A stretch of 10,960 bases of DNA. Source: Cyanobium sp. M55B138 (GTDB lineage Bacteria > Cyanobacteriota > Cyanobacteriia > PCC-6307 > Cyanobiaceae). A program made the translations under genes and the position numbers. The stretch spans positions 1-10,960 of the forward strand of contig JAGYNF010000034.1 in NCBI GenBank assembly GCA_018400215.1, in the 5' to 3' direction. A model generated the notes under the pieces. The model saw nothing but the letters and a program-made list of their open reading frames with translations. It was not told the DNA's origin and ran no database searches. This document shows, in pieces, positions 1 through 5,765 of this stretch. The stretch's first letter is position 1, and the number at the start of each line of letters is the position of its first letter.

Positions 1-38
1 AATGGATTGGGTCCCGGCCCATTTTCCAAAGGATCCCC
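1..38 (+). other. spacer upstream of cbbS with ribosome binding site
   Basis: This is the end of a non-coding spacer; by conserved gene order it should follow cbbL, which is not in the window. AAAGGA at 28-33 is a good Shine-Dalgarno sequence five bases before the cbbS ATG and supports that start. Short complementary pieces (TGGG at 8-11 and CCCA at 18-21) could form only a weak hairpin. No promoter is visible. Confidence 0.6.
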
Positions 39-380
39 ATGCCCTTCAAGAGCACCGTGGGTGACTATCAAACAGTCGCCACCCTGGAGACCTTCGGCTT
101 CCTCCCGCCGATGACCCAGGACGAGATCTATGACCAGATCGCCTACATCATTGCCCAGGGTTGGAGTCCCCTGGTCGAGCACGTTCACCCAAGCCGCTCC
201 ATGGCGACCTACTGGTCGTTCTGGAAGCTGCCCTTCTTCGGCGAGAAGGATCTGGGCGTGATCGTGAACGAACTCGAGGCCTGCCACCGCGCCTACCCCG
301 ACCACCACGTGCGTCTGGTGGGCTACGACGCCTACACCCAGAGCCAGGGTTCCTGCTTCGTGGTGTTCGAAGGCCGCTGA
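39..380 (+). CDS. cbbS: RuBisCO small subunit, form IA
   Basis: Small subunit of ribulose-1,5-bisphosphate carboxylase/oxygenase, which caps the large-subunit octamer in the L8S8 enzyme packed inside the alpha-carboxysome. The 113-residue protein has the family's usual length. It starts with the MPFKSTVGDY segment and carries typical small-subunit stretches such as FGFLPPMT near residues 20-27, a W-S-F-W-K-L-P-F-F-G run near residues 59-68 and a C-terminal GSCFVVFEGR. The start is fixed by AAAGGA at 28-33. cbbL is expected just upstream, and csoS2 follows after a 106-bp gap with two stem-loops that may set the ratio of RuBisCO to shell transcripts. The gene may also be called rbcS. Identification is by recognised sequence and by context, and both agree. 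Confidence 0.98.
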   Translation: MPFKSTVGDYQTVATLETFGFLPPMTQDEIYDQIAYIIAQGWSPLVEHVHPSRSMATYWSFWKLPFFGEKDLGVIVNELEACHRAYPDHHVRLVGYDAYTQSQGSCFVVFEGR

Positions 381-404
381 GCCCCGAACCCCAGCTCAGT
401 TCAC

Positions 405-423
405 TGATCACACGGGGTGATCA
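405..423 (+). promoter_or_regulatory. stem-loop 1 in the cbbS-csoS2 gap
   Basis: TGATCAC (405-411) and GTGATCA (417-423) are perfect inverted repeats around a five-base loop, 25 bases after the cbbS stop. A second reading of the same bases is the perfect 12-bp palindrome GGGTGATCACCC at 415-426, which could be a protein site on DNA instead. There is no U-tract after it, so it does not look like a classical terminator. Its role in mRNA processing or stability is an inference. Confidence 0.6.
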
Positions 424-427
424 CCCA

Positions 428-451
428 GGGTCCCGACTGCAATCGGGACCC
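428..451 (+). promoter_or_regulatory. stem-loop 2 in the cbbS-csoS2 gap, likely stability or attenuation element
   Basis: GGGTCCCGA (428-436) and TCGGGACCC (443-451) form a perfect nine-base-pair, GC-rich stem with a six-base loop (CTGCAA). It lies only four bases after stem-loop 1 and 35 bases before the csoS2 ATG. The downstream bases (CTCTTCATCC) have no run of T, so full intrinsic termination is unlikely. Partial termination, or protection of the 3' end of a cbbLS message, would fit the much higher need for RuBisCO than for scaffold protein. The fold is seen directly; the function is inferred. Confidence 0.7.
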
Positions 452-486
452 CTCTTCATCCAAAAGATTCCTTTCGACGGGCGGAC

Positions 487-2856
487 ATGGCCAGCACATC
501 CAGTCGGGAAGCGGCGCTCCAGCGCCGCAAGGCCCTCACCACAGGCGGCAAGACGGCCGCGGGTCGCTTCACCTCTGGCCCCAGCCGTGTGCGCAGCGTC
601 ACGGACGCCCGTCCCACCCGCACCACCGGAGCGGTCAATCCGGCCCCCCGCGCCAGCAGCGTGGCTCCCACCCGCAGCAACCTCAGCAACCTCACCAGCC
701 CAAGTGGTGCTGCTCCGGCCCGCCGCGCCGGCCAGCGGGTCAGCAATCCCAGCCGGGATTTGGTGCTGGCCAGGCGCGAGGCCCTCAGCCGCGGCGGCAA
801 GCGCGCCAACACCTCCAAGGACCGCAGCCGGGCGGACGTGGTGCATCAGACCCCGCGCCAGGCGGCACCATCCGCCGAGGCCAAGTGCAAATGCCAGGAG
901 CGCAAGCCAGACACCGCAGCGGTGGCCGCTCCCGCCAGCCGAGGCGGTGCGGGCCTGAGCCTCAGTGCTCCGCGCTCCGGCAATGGCGCCGATCGCCGGG
1001 TGCAGCGCAAGGCCAGCGCCCAGCACAACCCCAGCCGGGCCCTGGTGCTGGCCCGCCGTGAAGCCCTCTCCAAACGCGGCAAGTCGGCCGCCATGCCCAG
1101 CTCCAGCAGCGCAGCTGCGGTGGCCCGGCAGGGCAACCCCGACCTCAGCACCCGGGAGCTTGCCCTGAAGGTGCGCCATCTCAAGAGCAAGGTGGGCAGC
1201 GCCGGCCAGTCCCGCAGTGGCGGCACCCGCCCCACCGGCCCCAATCGCAACGGTGCCCGCCAGGCCCTGGCCGCCGAAGCCCATTGGAAAGTGGGGGTGA
1301 GCGAAACCACGGCCGGCCAGGTTGTCACCGGCACCCAGGCCAACCGCTCCACCAAGACCACCGGCAATGAGGCGGCCACCTGCCGTGCCATCACCGGCAC
1401 CGAGTATCTCGGCGCCGAGGTGTTCCAAACCTTCTGCCAGAGCGATGCACCCACCCGCCAACCGGCGAAGGTGCGGGTCAGCGCCACCAGCCATGGCAAC
1501 CGGGTCACTGGCAATGAGGTGGGCCGCTCCGACAAGGTCACCGGCGATGAACCCGGCACCTGCAAGTTGGTGACCGGCACGGAATATGTGTCGGCCAACC
1601 AGGCCTCCAGCTACTGCGGCACCGTGCCCTCCACCCCCCGCAAGGTGGGCCGCAGCCAAACCGCCGCCGGCCTGGCTGTCTCCGGCGTGATGGTGGGCCG
1701 GTCCGAGAAGGTCACCGGCGATGAGGCCGGCTCGGGCCAGCAGCTCACCGGCGACCAATACCTCGGGTCTGAGCCCTTTGCCCCGGGCCGCGCTGCCCCC
1801 AAGGTGGCCAGCCTCCACACCCTGCGCGGCACCGGGATCACCGGCACCCACGTGGGCCGCAGCGACCAGGTCACCGGCGATGAGCCCGGCAGCTGCCGCA
1901 TGGTGACCGGTGATGAGTACGTCGGCAGCCAGCAATACGAGCAGTTTTGTGGGGCCAAGCCCGCAGCCGAACCGGCCAAGGTGGGCTTCAGCGTCACCAA
2001 CCGGGCCCAGGTGGTGAGTGGCACCCGCACGGGCCGCAGCAGCAAGGTCACCGGCGATGAGCCCGGCACCTGCAAGGCCGTGACCGGCACGCCCTATGCC
2101 GGCCTGGAGCAGGCCTCCGATTACTGCAACACCGCCCAGGTGCGCCAGGTGCGTGAACGCACCCCCATGCGGGGCAGCAACCGCATGAGTGGCATCCAGC
2201 CCGGCATTGGCGGCGTGATGACCGGTGCCGAGCGGGGTGCCTGCGAGGACGTGACCGGAACCCCCTACGTGGGGGTGGATCAACAGGTCGGGGTCTGCGC
2301 TGCCGCCGCTGCAAGCGACCCTGATTTTCCCAAGCCCCTGGATGGCAGCCAGCCCTGGCAGCAGTTCAGCGTGCAGTCACCGGCGCAGGTCGCCCAGCAG
2401 GCCCGCGAGCGCAGCTCGGGCGTGACCGGCACCAGCTACGAGCTGGGCAGCCGCATCACCGGCCCCTTCGACATGGCTGGTGGCAAGGTCACCGGCACCG
2501 AGCAGTTCCGCTTTGACCGCCGCGGTGCCCAGCTCTCCCGCGGACCGGTTGCCCCGGCCGCGCCGGTCTCCGTCGATGAGGACGCGCGGCCGGTTTCCCG
2601 GGTGACCGGTGAAGGCATCTCCGCTGGCCTGAAGATCACCGGTGACGACTGGGACCGGGGTAAGCGCGTCACCGGCACCGAAGGGGTGTCGGCCCGCCGC
2701 CGCAATCCCACCCGAGCCGGTTCGAGCCGCTCGATGCCCTCCGCCCAACCCAAGCGCAACGAAACCGTGCCCGAACCCGTGGGTCGCGTCACCGGCTCCT
2801 GCGGCAGCACCACTGCCGGCTCCCTGATCACCGTCTCCGGCGGAGCCCGCGGCTGA
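487..2856 (+). CDS. csoS2: carboxysome assembly scaffold protein CsoS2
   Basis: Large, basic, mostly disordered scaffold protein (789 residues) that ties RuBisCO to the alpha-carboxysome shell. The three expected regions are visible. The N-region (about 1-260) has four copies of a helical motif (SREAALQRRKAL, SRDLVLARREAL, SRALVLARREAL and a divergent STRELALKVRHL) that bind RuBisCO in studied members. The middle region (about 268-612) has six repeats built on VTG and VGRSxKVTGDE motifs. The C-region (about 613-789) has two VTG/ITG blocks near 646-677 and 706-735 and ends in the conserved SLITVSGGARG tail, which anchors to the shell. Cysteine pairs occur in middle repeats 1, 2, 4, 5 and 6 but not in 3, and a C-K-C lies at 134-136. 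The ATG at 487 starts with the first N-repeat; no strong Shine-Dalgarno precedes it. Some proteobacterial homologues make a short and a long form by -1 frameshifting; no convincing slippery site was found here. Confidence 0.98.
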   Translation: MASTSSREAALQRRKALTTGGKTAAGRFTSGPSRVRSVTDARPTRTTGAVNPAPRASSVAPTRSNLSNLTSPSGAAPARRAGQRVSNPSRDLVLARREALSRGGKRANTSKDRSRADVVHQTPRQAAPSAEAKCKCQERKPDTAAVAAPASRGGAGLSLSAPRSGNGADRRVQRKASAQHNPSRALVLARREALSKRGKSAAMPSSSSAAAVARQGNPDLSTRELALKVRHLKSKVGSAGQSRSGGTRPTGPNRNGARQALAAEAHWKVGVSETTAGQVVTGTQANRSTKTTGNEAATCRAITGTEYLGAEVFQTFCQSDAPTRQPAKVRVSATSHGNRVTGNEVGRSDKVTGDEPGTCKLVTGTEYVSANQASSYCGTVPSTPRKVGRSQTAAGLAVSGVMVGRSEKVTGDEAGSGQQLTGDQYLGSEPFAPGRAAPKVASLHTLRGTGITGTHVGRSDQVTGDEPGSCRMVTGDEYVGSQQYEQFCGAKPAAEPAKVGFSVTNRAQVVSGTRTGRSSKVTGDEPGTCKAVTGTPYAGLEQASDYCNTAQVRQVRERTPMRGSNRMSGIQPGIGGVMTGAERGACEDVTGTPYVGVDQQVGVCAAAAASDPDFPKPLDGSQPWQQFSVQSPAQVAQQARERSSGVTGTSYELGSRITGPFDMAGGKVTGTEQFRFDRRGAQLSRGPVAPAAPVSVDEDARPVSRVTGEGISAGLKITGDDWDRGKRVTGTEGVSARRRNPTRAGSSRSMPSAQPKRNETVPEPVGRVTGSCGSTTAGSLITVSGGARG
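499..1194 (+). repeat. four RuBisCO-binding N-repeats of CsoS2
   Basis: Four dispersed copies of an 18-20-residue motif with the pattern S-R-x-x-x-L-x-R-R-x-A-L-x-x-x-G-K lie at about codons 5-22, 87-105, 181-199 and 219-236 of csoS2. The first three are close copies; copies 2 and 3 share LARREALS. The fourth (STRELALKVRHLKSK) is divergent. The linkers are Ser/Pro/Ala/Arg-rich and of unequal length (about 64, 75 and 19 residues). In the family these helices bind RuBisCO weakly and many-fold. Confidence 0.85.
1288..2322 (+). repeat. six tandem middle (M) repeats of CsoS2
   Basis: Six tandem units begin at 1288, 1468, 1642, 1801, 1978 and 2158, with lengths of 180, 174, 159, 177, 180 and about 165 bp. 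Each of the first five starts with K-V and carries two or three VTG-like triplets plus a GRSxKVTGDE-type core. Unit 3 is the shortest and has no cysteine. Unit 6 has lost the GRS core and is the most divergent. The number of these repeats affects carboxysome size in studied systems; here six is a direct count. Confidence 0.88.
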
Positions 2857-2862
2857 TCCACC

Positions 2863-4512
2863 ATGCCCCGACGTCCGGCCGCAGCCGAGAGGCCCCTGGC
2901 ACCCACGGCACCCCGCCGTCGCCCAGGGGTCACCGCCACCCCTGGCCCGGGATCTCCAGGCGACGCCAATCCCAGCGGTGACACCGCCACCGGTGTGCCC
3001 CTGCGCGGCACCCGGGCCCGGGCGGCCCTGCAACAGGCCCACGCCAGCAGCCCCAGCGGGCCTGCCAGCCGCCGGGTCCGGCGCCCCTCCCCTGGGGCCA
3101 GCGGTTCGCACCATCCCCTCACCAACGCCGCAGCCAATGCGGCACTGCAGGCCTACGACACGGCGATCAAGCAGCGCTTTGATCGGATCGTGCCCGTGCT
3201 CAAGAGCCTTTCGGCGCTGCAGCACGACGATGACTTTGTGAAGCAGGCCCAGCGCCTGGCCCAGGCGGAGTTGGGCTATGCGCTGCCCCTGCCAATCCTG
3301 GAGACAGCCTGGGTGAGCCAGCTGGACATGCGAACCCTGTTCGCCTGGTGTGTGTTTGAGGCCTACGAGCAGACCAGCATCGAGTTCTTCACCTGCGACC
3401 CCCTAGCCGGCCAGGCGGGCACGGCAGCGGCGGCGGAGTTCGACAGCTTCCTGCTCTCCTGCGGCTTCCACCTGCTGGATGTGACCCCCTGCGCCGATGG
3501 ACGGCTTGCCCATGCCATCGCCTACGGCCTGCGGCTGCCCTTCAGCTCCGTGCGCAGACGTCCCCACGCCGGGGCCCTGTTCGATGTCGAGAACACGGTG
3601 AAACGCTGGGTGAGCACCGAGCATCGCCGCTATCGCGAGGGCGTTCCCAATCCTGCCCATGACGACACCCGCTATCTGAAGGTGGTGCTCTACCACTTCA
3701 GTTCAATCGATCCCAGCCACGAAGGCTGCGCCGCCCATGGCAGTGACGACAGCCTGGCCGCCAGCTGTGGGCTGGCCCGGCTCAAGGATTTCCAGCAGGC
3801 CGTGGAGAACAGCTTTTGCTGCGGTGCCTCGGTGGACCTGTTGCTGATGGGCATCGACACCGACACCGACGCCATCCGCGTGCACGTGCCCGGCATGGAT
3901 GGCAGCACCCGGCTCGACCAGTGGCTCGATGCCCAGGATGTCTACGCGGCCACCCAGCACCTGGCCGCTGATCAGGCCCGCCACCGCATCGCCGAATTGG
4001 TGCAGCAGGCCGCTGCCTCCAGTGCCGACCCGGGCATGGTGCGGTTGGTGAGCCGCCTGCTCGAGCACAACCTCTCCCAGATCGACTATGTGCGCCAACT
4101 GCACGGTGGCCACTACAGCGATGCCGGCCACGCCGAACGGTTCATTGGCGTGGGTATCGGTTTCAAGGAAATCCACCTGCGCAACCTCACCTACTTCGCC
4201 TACATGGACACGGTGGAAGAAGGGGCTGCCGATCTTGATGTGGGTGTCAAAATCTTCAAGGGCCTGAATGTGTCCCGCGGGCTGCCCATTCCCGTGGTGT
4301 TGCGCTTCGATTACCACGGCCAGGTGCCGGGGGCCCGCGAACGGGCCCTGCGCCACTCCCAGCGCGTGCTGGAGGCGATCCGCAGCCGCTATGCAGACCT
4401 CTGCCAGCAGGGGTTGCTGCACGCCCTGATCAGCGTGCGCGATCGGGACACCCACGTGCCCGCCGAGACCGTAGGTTCCACCATCACCTTTGCAACTGGA
4501 GGAGGACACTGA
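2863..4512 (+). CDS. csoS3: carboxysomal carbonic anhydrase CsoSCA
   Basis: Zinc carbonic anhydrase of the alpha-carboxysome (csoSCA), a divergent beta-class enzyme that converts bicarbonate to CO2 next to RuBisCO. The active-site pattern is intact. C210 lies in the C-A-D-G-R motif (D212 and R214 form the Asp/Arg pair), and H278 and C289 have the 11-residue spacing of the zinc ligands His242 and Cys253 of the Halothiobacillus enzyme. An N-terminal arm (1 to about 85) is Pro/Ala/Arg-rich and probably disordered. It is followed by a helical domain (about 86-200), the catalytic domain (about 200-370) and a degenerate second CA-like domain (about 370-549). At 549 residues it is somewhat longer than the Halothiobacillus protein (about 515), mostly in the arm. 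The gene starts six bases after csoS2 without a clear Shine-Dalgarno, which suggests translational coupling. Residues 48-60 (R-G-T-R-A-R-A-A-L-Q-Q-A-H) recall the CsoS2 N-repeats. Confidence 0.97.
   Translation: MPRRPAAAERPLAPTAPRRRPGVTATPGPGSPGDANPSGDTATGVPLRGTRARAALQQAHASSPSGPASRRVRRPSPGASGSHHPLTNAAANAALQAYDTAIKQRFDRIVPVLKSLSALQHDDDFVKQAQRLAQAELGYALPLPILETAWVSQLDMRTLFAWCVFEAYEQTSIEFFTCDPLAGQAGTAAAAEFDSFLLSCGFHLLDVTPCADGRLAHAIAYGLRLPFSSVRRRPHAGALFDVENTVKRWVSTEHRRYREGVPNPAHDDTRYLKVVLYHFSSIDPSHEGCAAHGSDDSLAASCGLARLKDFQQAVENSFCCGASVDLLLMGIDTDTDAIRVHVPGMDGSTRLDQWLDAQDVYAATQHLAADQARHRIAELVQQAAASSADPGMVRLVSRLLEHNLSQIDYVRQLHGGHYSDAGHAERFIGVGIGFKEIHLRNLTYFAYMDTVEEGAADLDVGVKIFKGLNVSRGLPIPVVLRFDYHGQVPGARERALRHSQRVLEAIRSRYADLCQQGLLHALISVRDRDTHVPAETVGSTITFATGGGH
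4498..4506 (+). promoter_or_regulatory. ribosome binding site of csoS4A
   Basis: GGAGGAGGA lies inside the last codons of csoS3 and ends seven bases before the ATG at 4514. It is the strongest Shine-Dalgarno in the window. It decides for the 4514 start over an in-frame ATG at 4490, which lies upstream of this sequence and would add only MQLEEDTE. Confidence 0.85.
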
Positions 4513-4513
4513 G

Positions 4514-4801
4514 ATGTTGATCTGCAAAGTGGTGAAACCACTGGTGTCCACCAATCGGATCCCCGATTTTGAGCACAAACACCTTCAGGTGGTGCTCGAT
4601 GGCAGCACCCAGAAGGTGGCCGTCGATGCGGTCGGCGCCATTCCCGGTGACTGGGTGATCTGCGTGGGCAGTTCAGCCGCCCGGGAGGCCGCCGGCAGTA
4701 AGTCGTATCCCAGCGATCTCACCATTGTTGGCATCATCGACCACTGGGATCCCGAAGCCGCCAAGGCCGATGCCGAGCGCATCGCCGCAGGAGGGCCGTA
4801 A
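4514..4801 (+). CDS. csoS4A: carboxysome vertex pentamer protein CsoS4A
   Basis: Bacterial microcompartment vertex (BMV, EutN/CcmL family) protein. Pentamers close the twelve corners of the carboxysome shell and keep it tight to CO2. The 95-residue product begins MLICKVVKPLVSTNRIPDF and contains the family signature P-G-D-W-V-I-C-V-G-S-S-A-A-R-E-A at about residues 49-64 and L-T-I-V-G-I-I-D near 72-79. The tail after the core (about 82-95, A/E/K-rich) is longer than in CsoS4B next door. The start at 4514 is chosen for its GGAGGAGGA site; it lies one base after the csoS3 stop. Its TAA shares one base with the ATG of csoS4B, so the two are almost certainly co-translated. Confidence 0.96.
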   Translation: MLICKVVKPLVSTNRIPDFEHKHLQVVLDGSTQKVAVDAVGAIPGDWVICVGSSAAREAAGSKSYPSDLTIVGIIDHWDPEAAKADAERIAAGGP

Positions 4802-5052
4802 TGGAAATCATGCAGGTGATCGGTTCCCTGGTGTGCACCCAACGGGTCGCCGGTCTCGACCACGCCAACCTGCGGCTGCTGCGCACCCCCAAGGGCAAGG
4901 TGAGCGTTGCCGTTGATCCGGTGGGAGCCTCCCCTGGCAACTGGGTGTTCACCGCCAGTGGCACGGCGGCGCGCATGGCGTGCCCCGATCCCACGGTGTT
5001 CACCGACCTCACCATCGGCGGAATCATTGATTTCTGGGAGCCCGATGGCTGA
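4801..5052 (+). CDS. csoS4B: carboxysome vertex pentamer protein CsoS4B
   Basis: Second BMV-family vertex protein, a paralogue of CsoS4A. The 83-residue product starts MEIMQVIGSLVCTQRV, carries P-G-N-W-V-F-T-A-S-G-T-A-A-R at about residues 46-59 and ends L-T-I-G-G-I-I-D-F-W-E-P-D-G. AGGAGGG at 4789-4795, inside the end of csoS4A, is a strong ribosome binding site five bases before the ATG. The start codon overlaps the csoS4A stop by one base (TAATG). In studied alpha-carboxysomes either pentamer can occupy vertices, and their ratio is thought to affect shell permeability; that is family knowledge, not visible here. Confidence 0.96.
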   Translation: MEIMQVIGSLVCTQRVAGLDHANLRLLRTPKGKVSVAVDPVGASPGNWVFTASGTAARMACPDPTVFTDLTIGGIIDFWEPDG

Positions 5053-5108
5053 CTGAACCTCCCGCCCGATCCCCGCAGACCAACCGACTCCTCTCCCCCT
5101 TCCCCGCC
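5053..5108 (+). other. pyrimidine-rich spacer before csoS1E
   Basis: The 56 bases between csoS4B and csoS1E are almost free of purine runs (CTCCTCTCCCCCTTCCCC just before the start). No Shine-Dalgarno, hairpin or clear promoter is visible. It is the first real break in the tight csoS3-csoS4A-csoS4B packing, so csoS1E may be translated at a lower rate; this is an inference. Confidence 0.5.
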
Positions 5109-5765
5109 ATGGCCAGCTCCAGCACCCCTGCCGGCACCACCCCCAGCACCCCTGGCAGCACTGCCAGCACCCCTAGCGCCACCCCCAGCAGCAGCGCGGC
5201 CGCCGCAACTCCGGTGCCGGCCAAGGCCGCCGTCGCCGCCAGCAAGGCCCTGCCGCCCAGCAGCAGCACCGCTGCACGGGCCACCACGCGCCGCTCCAGT
5301 GCCGCCAGCAGCGGCCGCCGGGCCGTGGCCAGCAGCAGCCCCCGGGGCCGCACCAGCACTGCCAGCAGTCGCAGCAGTGGCAGTGGAAGTGGCAGCACCA
5401 GTGGCAGTGGCAGCCGACGCGGTGGCGGGGCCGTCAGCAGCCCCAGCGCTGCCCTGGCCGAGCGTCCGGTGCATGGCATCGCCCTGGGCATGATCGAAAC
5501 CCGTGGCCTGGTGCCTGCCATTGAGGCGGCCGACGCCATGACCAAGGCGGCGGAAGTGACCCTGATCGCCCGGGAATTTGTGGGCGGTGGCTACGTCACC
5601 GTGCTGGTGCGGGGGGAGACCGGCGCCGTGAATGCCGCCGTGCGAGCCGGGGCCGATGCCTGTGAGCGGGTCGGTGATGGGCTGGTGGCCGCCCACATCA
5701 TTGCCCGCCCCCATAGCGAAGTGGAGCCCGCCCTGCACAACAGCGGCGTGAGCCGCCGCCTCTGA
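5109..5765 (+). CDS. csoS1E: BMC shell protein with long N-terminal arm, CsoS1E type
   Basis: A 218-residue shell protein made of a single CsoS1-like BMC domain at the C-terminus (about 122-212) and an N-terminal arm of about 120 residues. The BMC domain is very close to CsoS1A as remembered (IALGMIETRGLVPAIEAADA, then F157-V-G-G-G-Y, GETGAVNAAVRAGADACERV, AAHIIARPHSEVEPAL). The F-V-G-G-G-Y loop lines the hexamer's central pore, so it should assemble into facet hexamers, alone or mixed with CsoS1A. The arm is Ser/Ala/Thr/Pro-rich, then Ser/Arg/Gly-rich, and is probably disordered and basic; it could reach into the lumen or the cytosol. Only a CsoS1E assignment fits the length and position. 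The ATG at 5109 has no Shine-Dalgarno, and internal starts nearer the BMC domain cannot be excluded. The TGA overlaps the next gene's ATG by one base. Confidence 0.88.
   Translation: MASSSTPAGTTPSTPGSTASTPSATPSSSAAAATPVPAKAAVAASKALPPSSSTAARATTRRSSAASSGRRAVASSSPRGRTSTASSRSSGSGSGSTSGSGSRRGGGAVSSPSAALAERPVHGIALGMIETRGLVPAIEAADAMTKAAEVTLIAREFVGGGYVTVLVRGETGAVNAAVRAGADACERVGDGLVAAHIIARPHSEVEPALHNSGVSRRL
5112..5448 (+). repeat. low-complexity coding region of the CsoS1E arm
   Basis: Imperfect short repeats rich in CCCAGCACCCCT, GCCAGCAGC and GGCAGTGGCAGT units encode STP/ATP, SSS and SGSG runs, then R-rich patches (TTRRSS, SSGRRA, SPRGRTS). Such tracts change length by slippage and are likely to vary between strains. 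There is no sign of a frame break. Confidence 0.7.

Noticed and set aside
161..1061. Overlapping plus-strand open frames across cbbS and the start of csoS2
   Set aside because: They run through the stem-loop gap in other frames, are Pro/Arg/Gln-rich, and conflict with two certain genes.
421..2283. Long open frame of about 620 codons on the minus strand opposite csoS2
   Set aside because: It is the repetitive, high-GC mirror of the csoS2 repeats; csoS2 has clear family motifs and the reverse frame gives only Gly/Ala/His-rich sequence.
1288..2322. CRISPR-like or mobile repeat array
   Set aside because: The regular repeats are in-frame protein repeats of CsoS2 of about 159-180 bp with diverged sequence; there are no short identical direct repeats with unique spacers.
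2325..2331. TTTTCCC at the CsoS2 middle/C junction as a -1 slippery site
   Set aside because: In frame it reads TTT-CCC; the A-site codon would slip to TCC and re-pair badly, and the -1 frame after it stays open for about 60 codons, unlike a termination-type frameshift.
4490..4513. Earlier ATG start for csoS4A adding eight residues
   Set aside because: The strong GGAGGAGGA site lies downstream of this ATG and is well placed only for the ATG at 4514; the added residues MQLEEDTE are not like the family N-terminus.
4734..5738. Minus-strand open frame of about 330 codons opposite csoS4B and csoS1E
   Set aside because: It mirrors low-complexity DNA of the CsoS1E arm and has no recognisable product.
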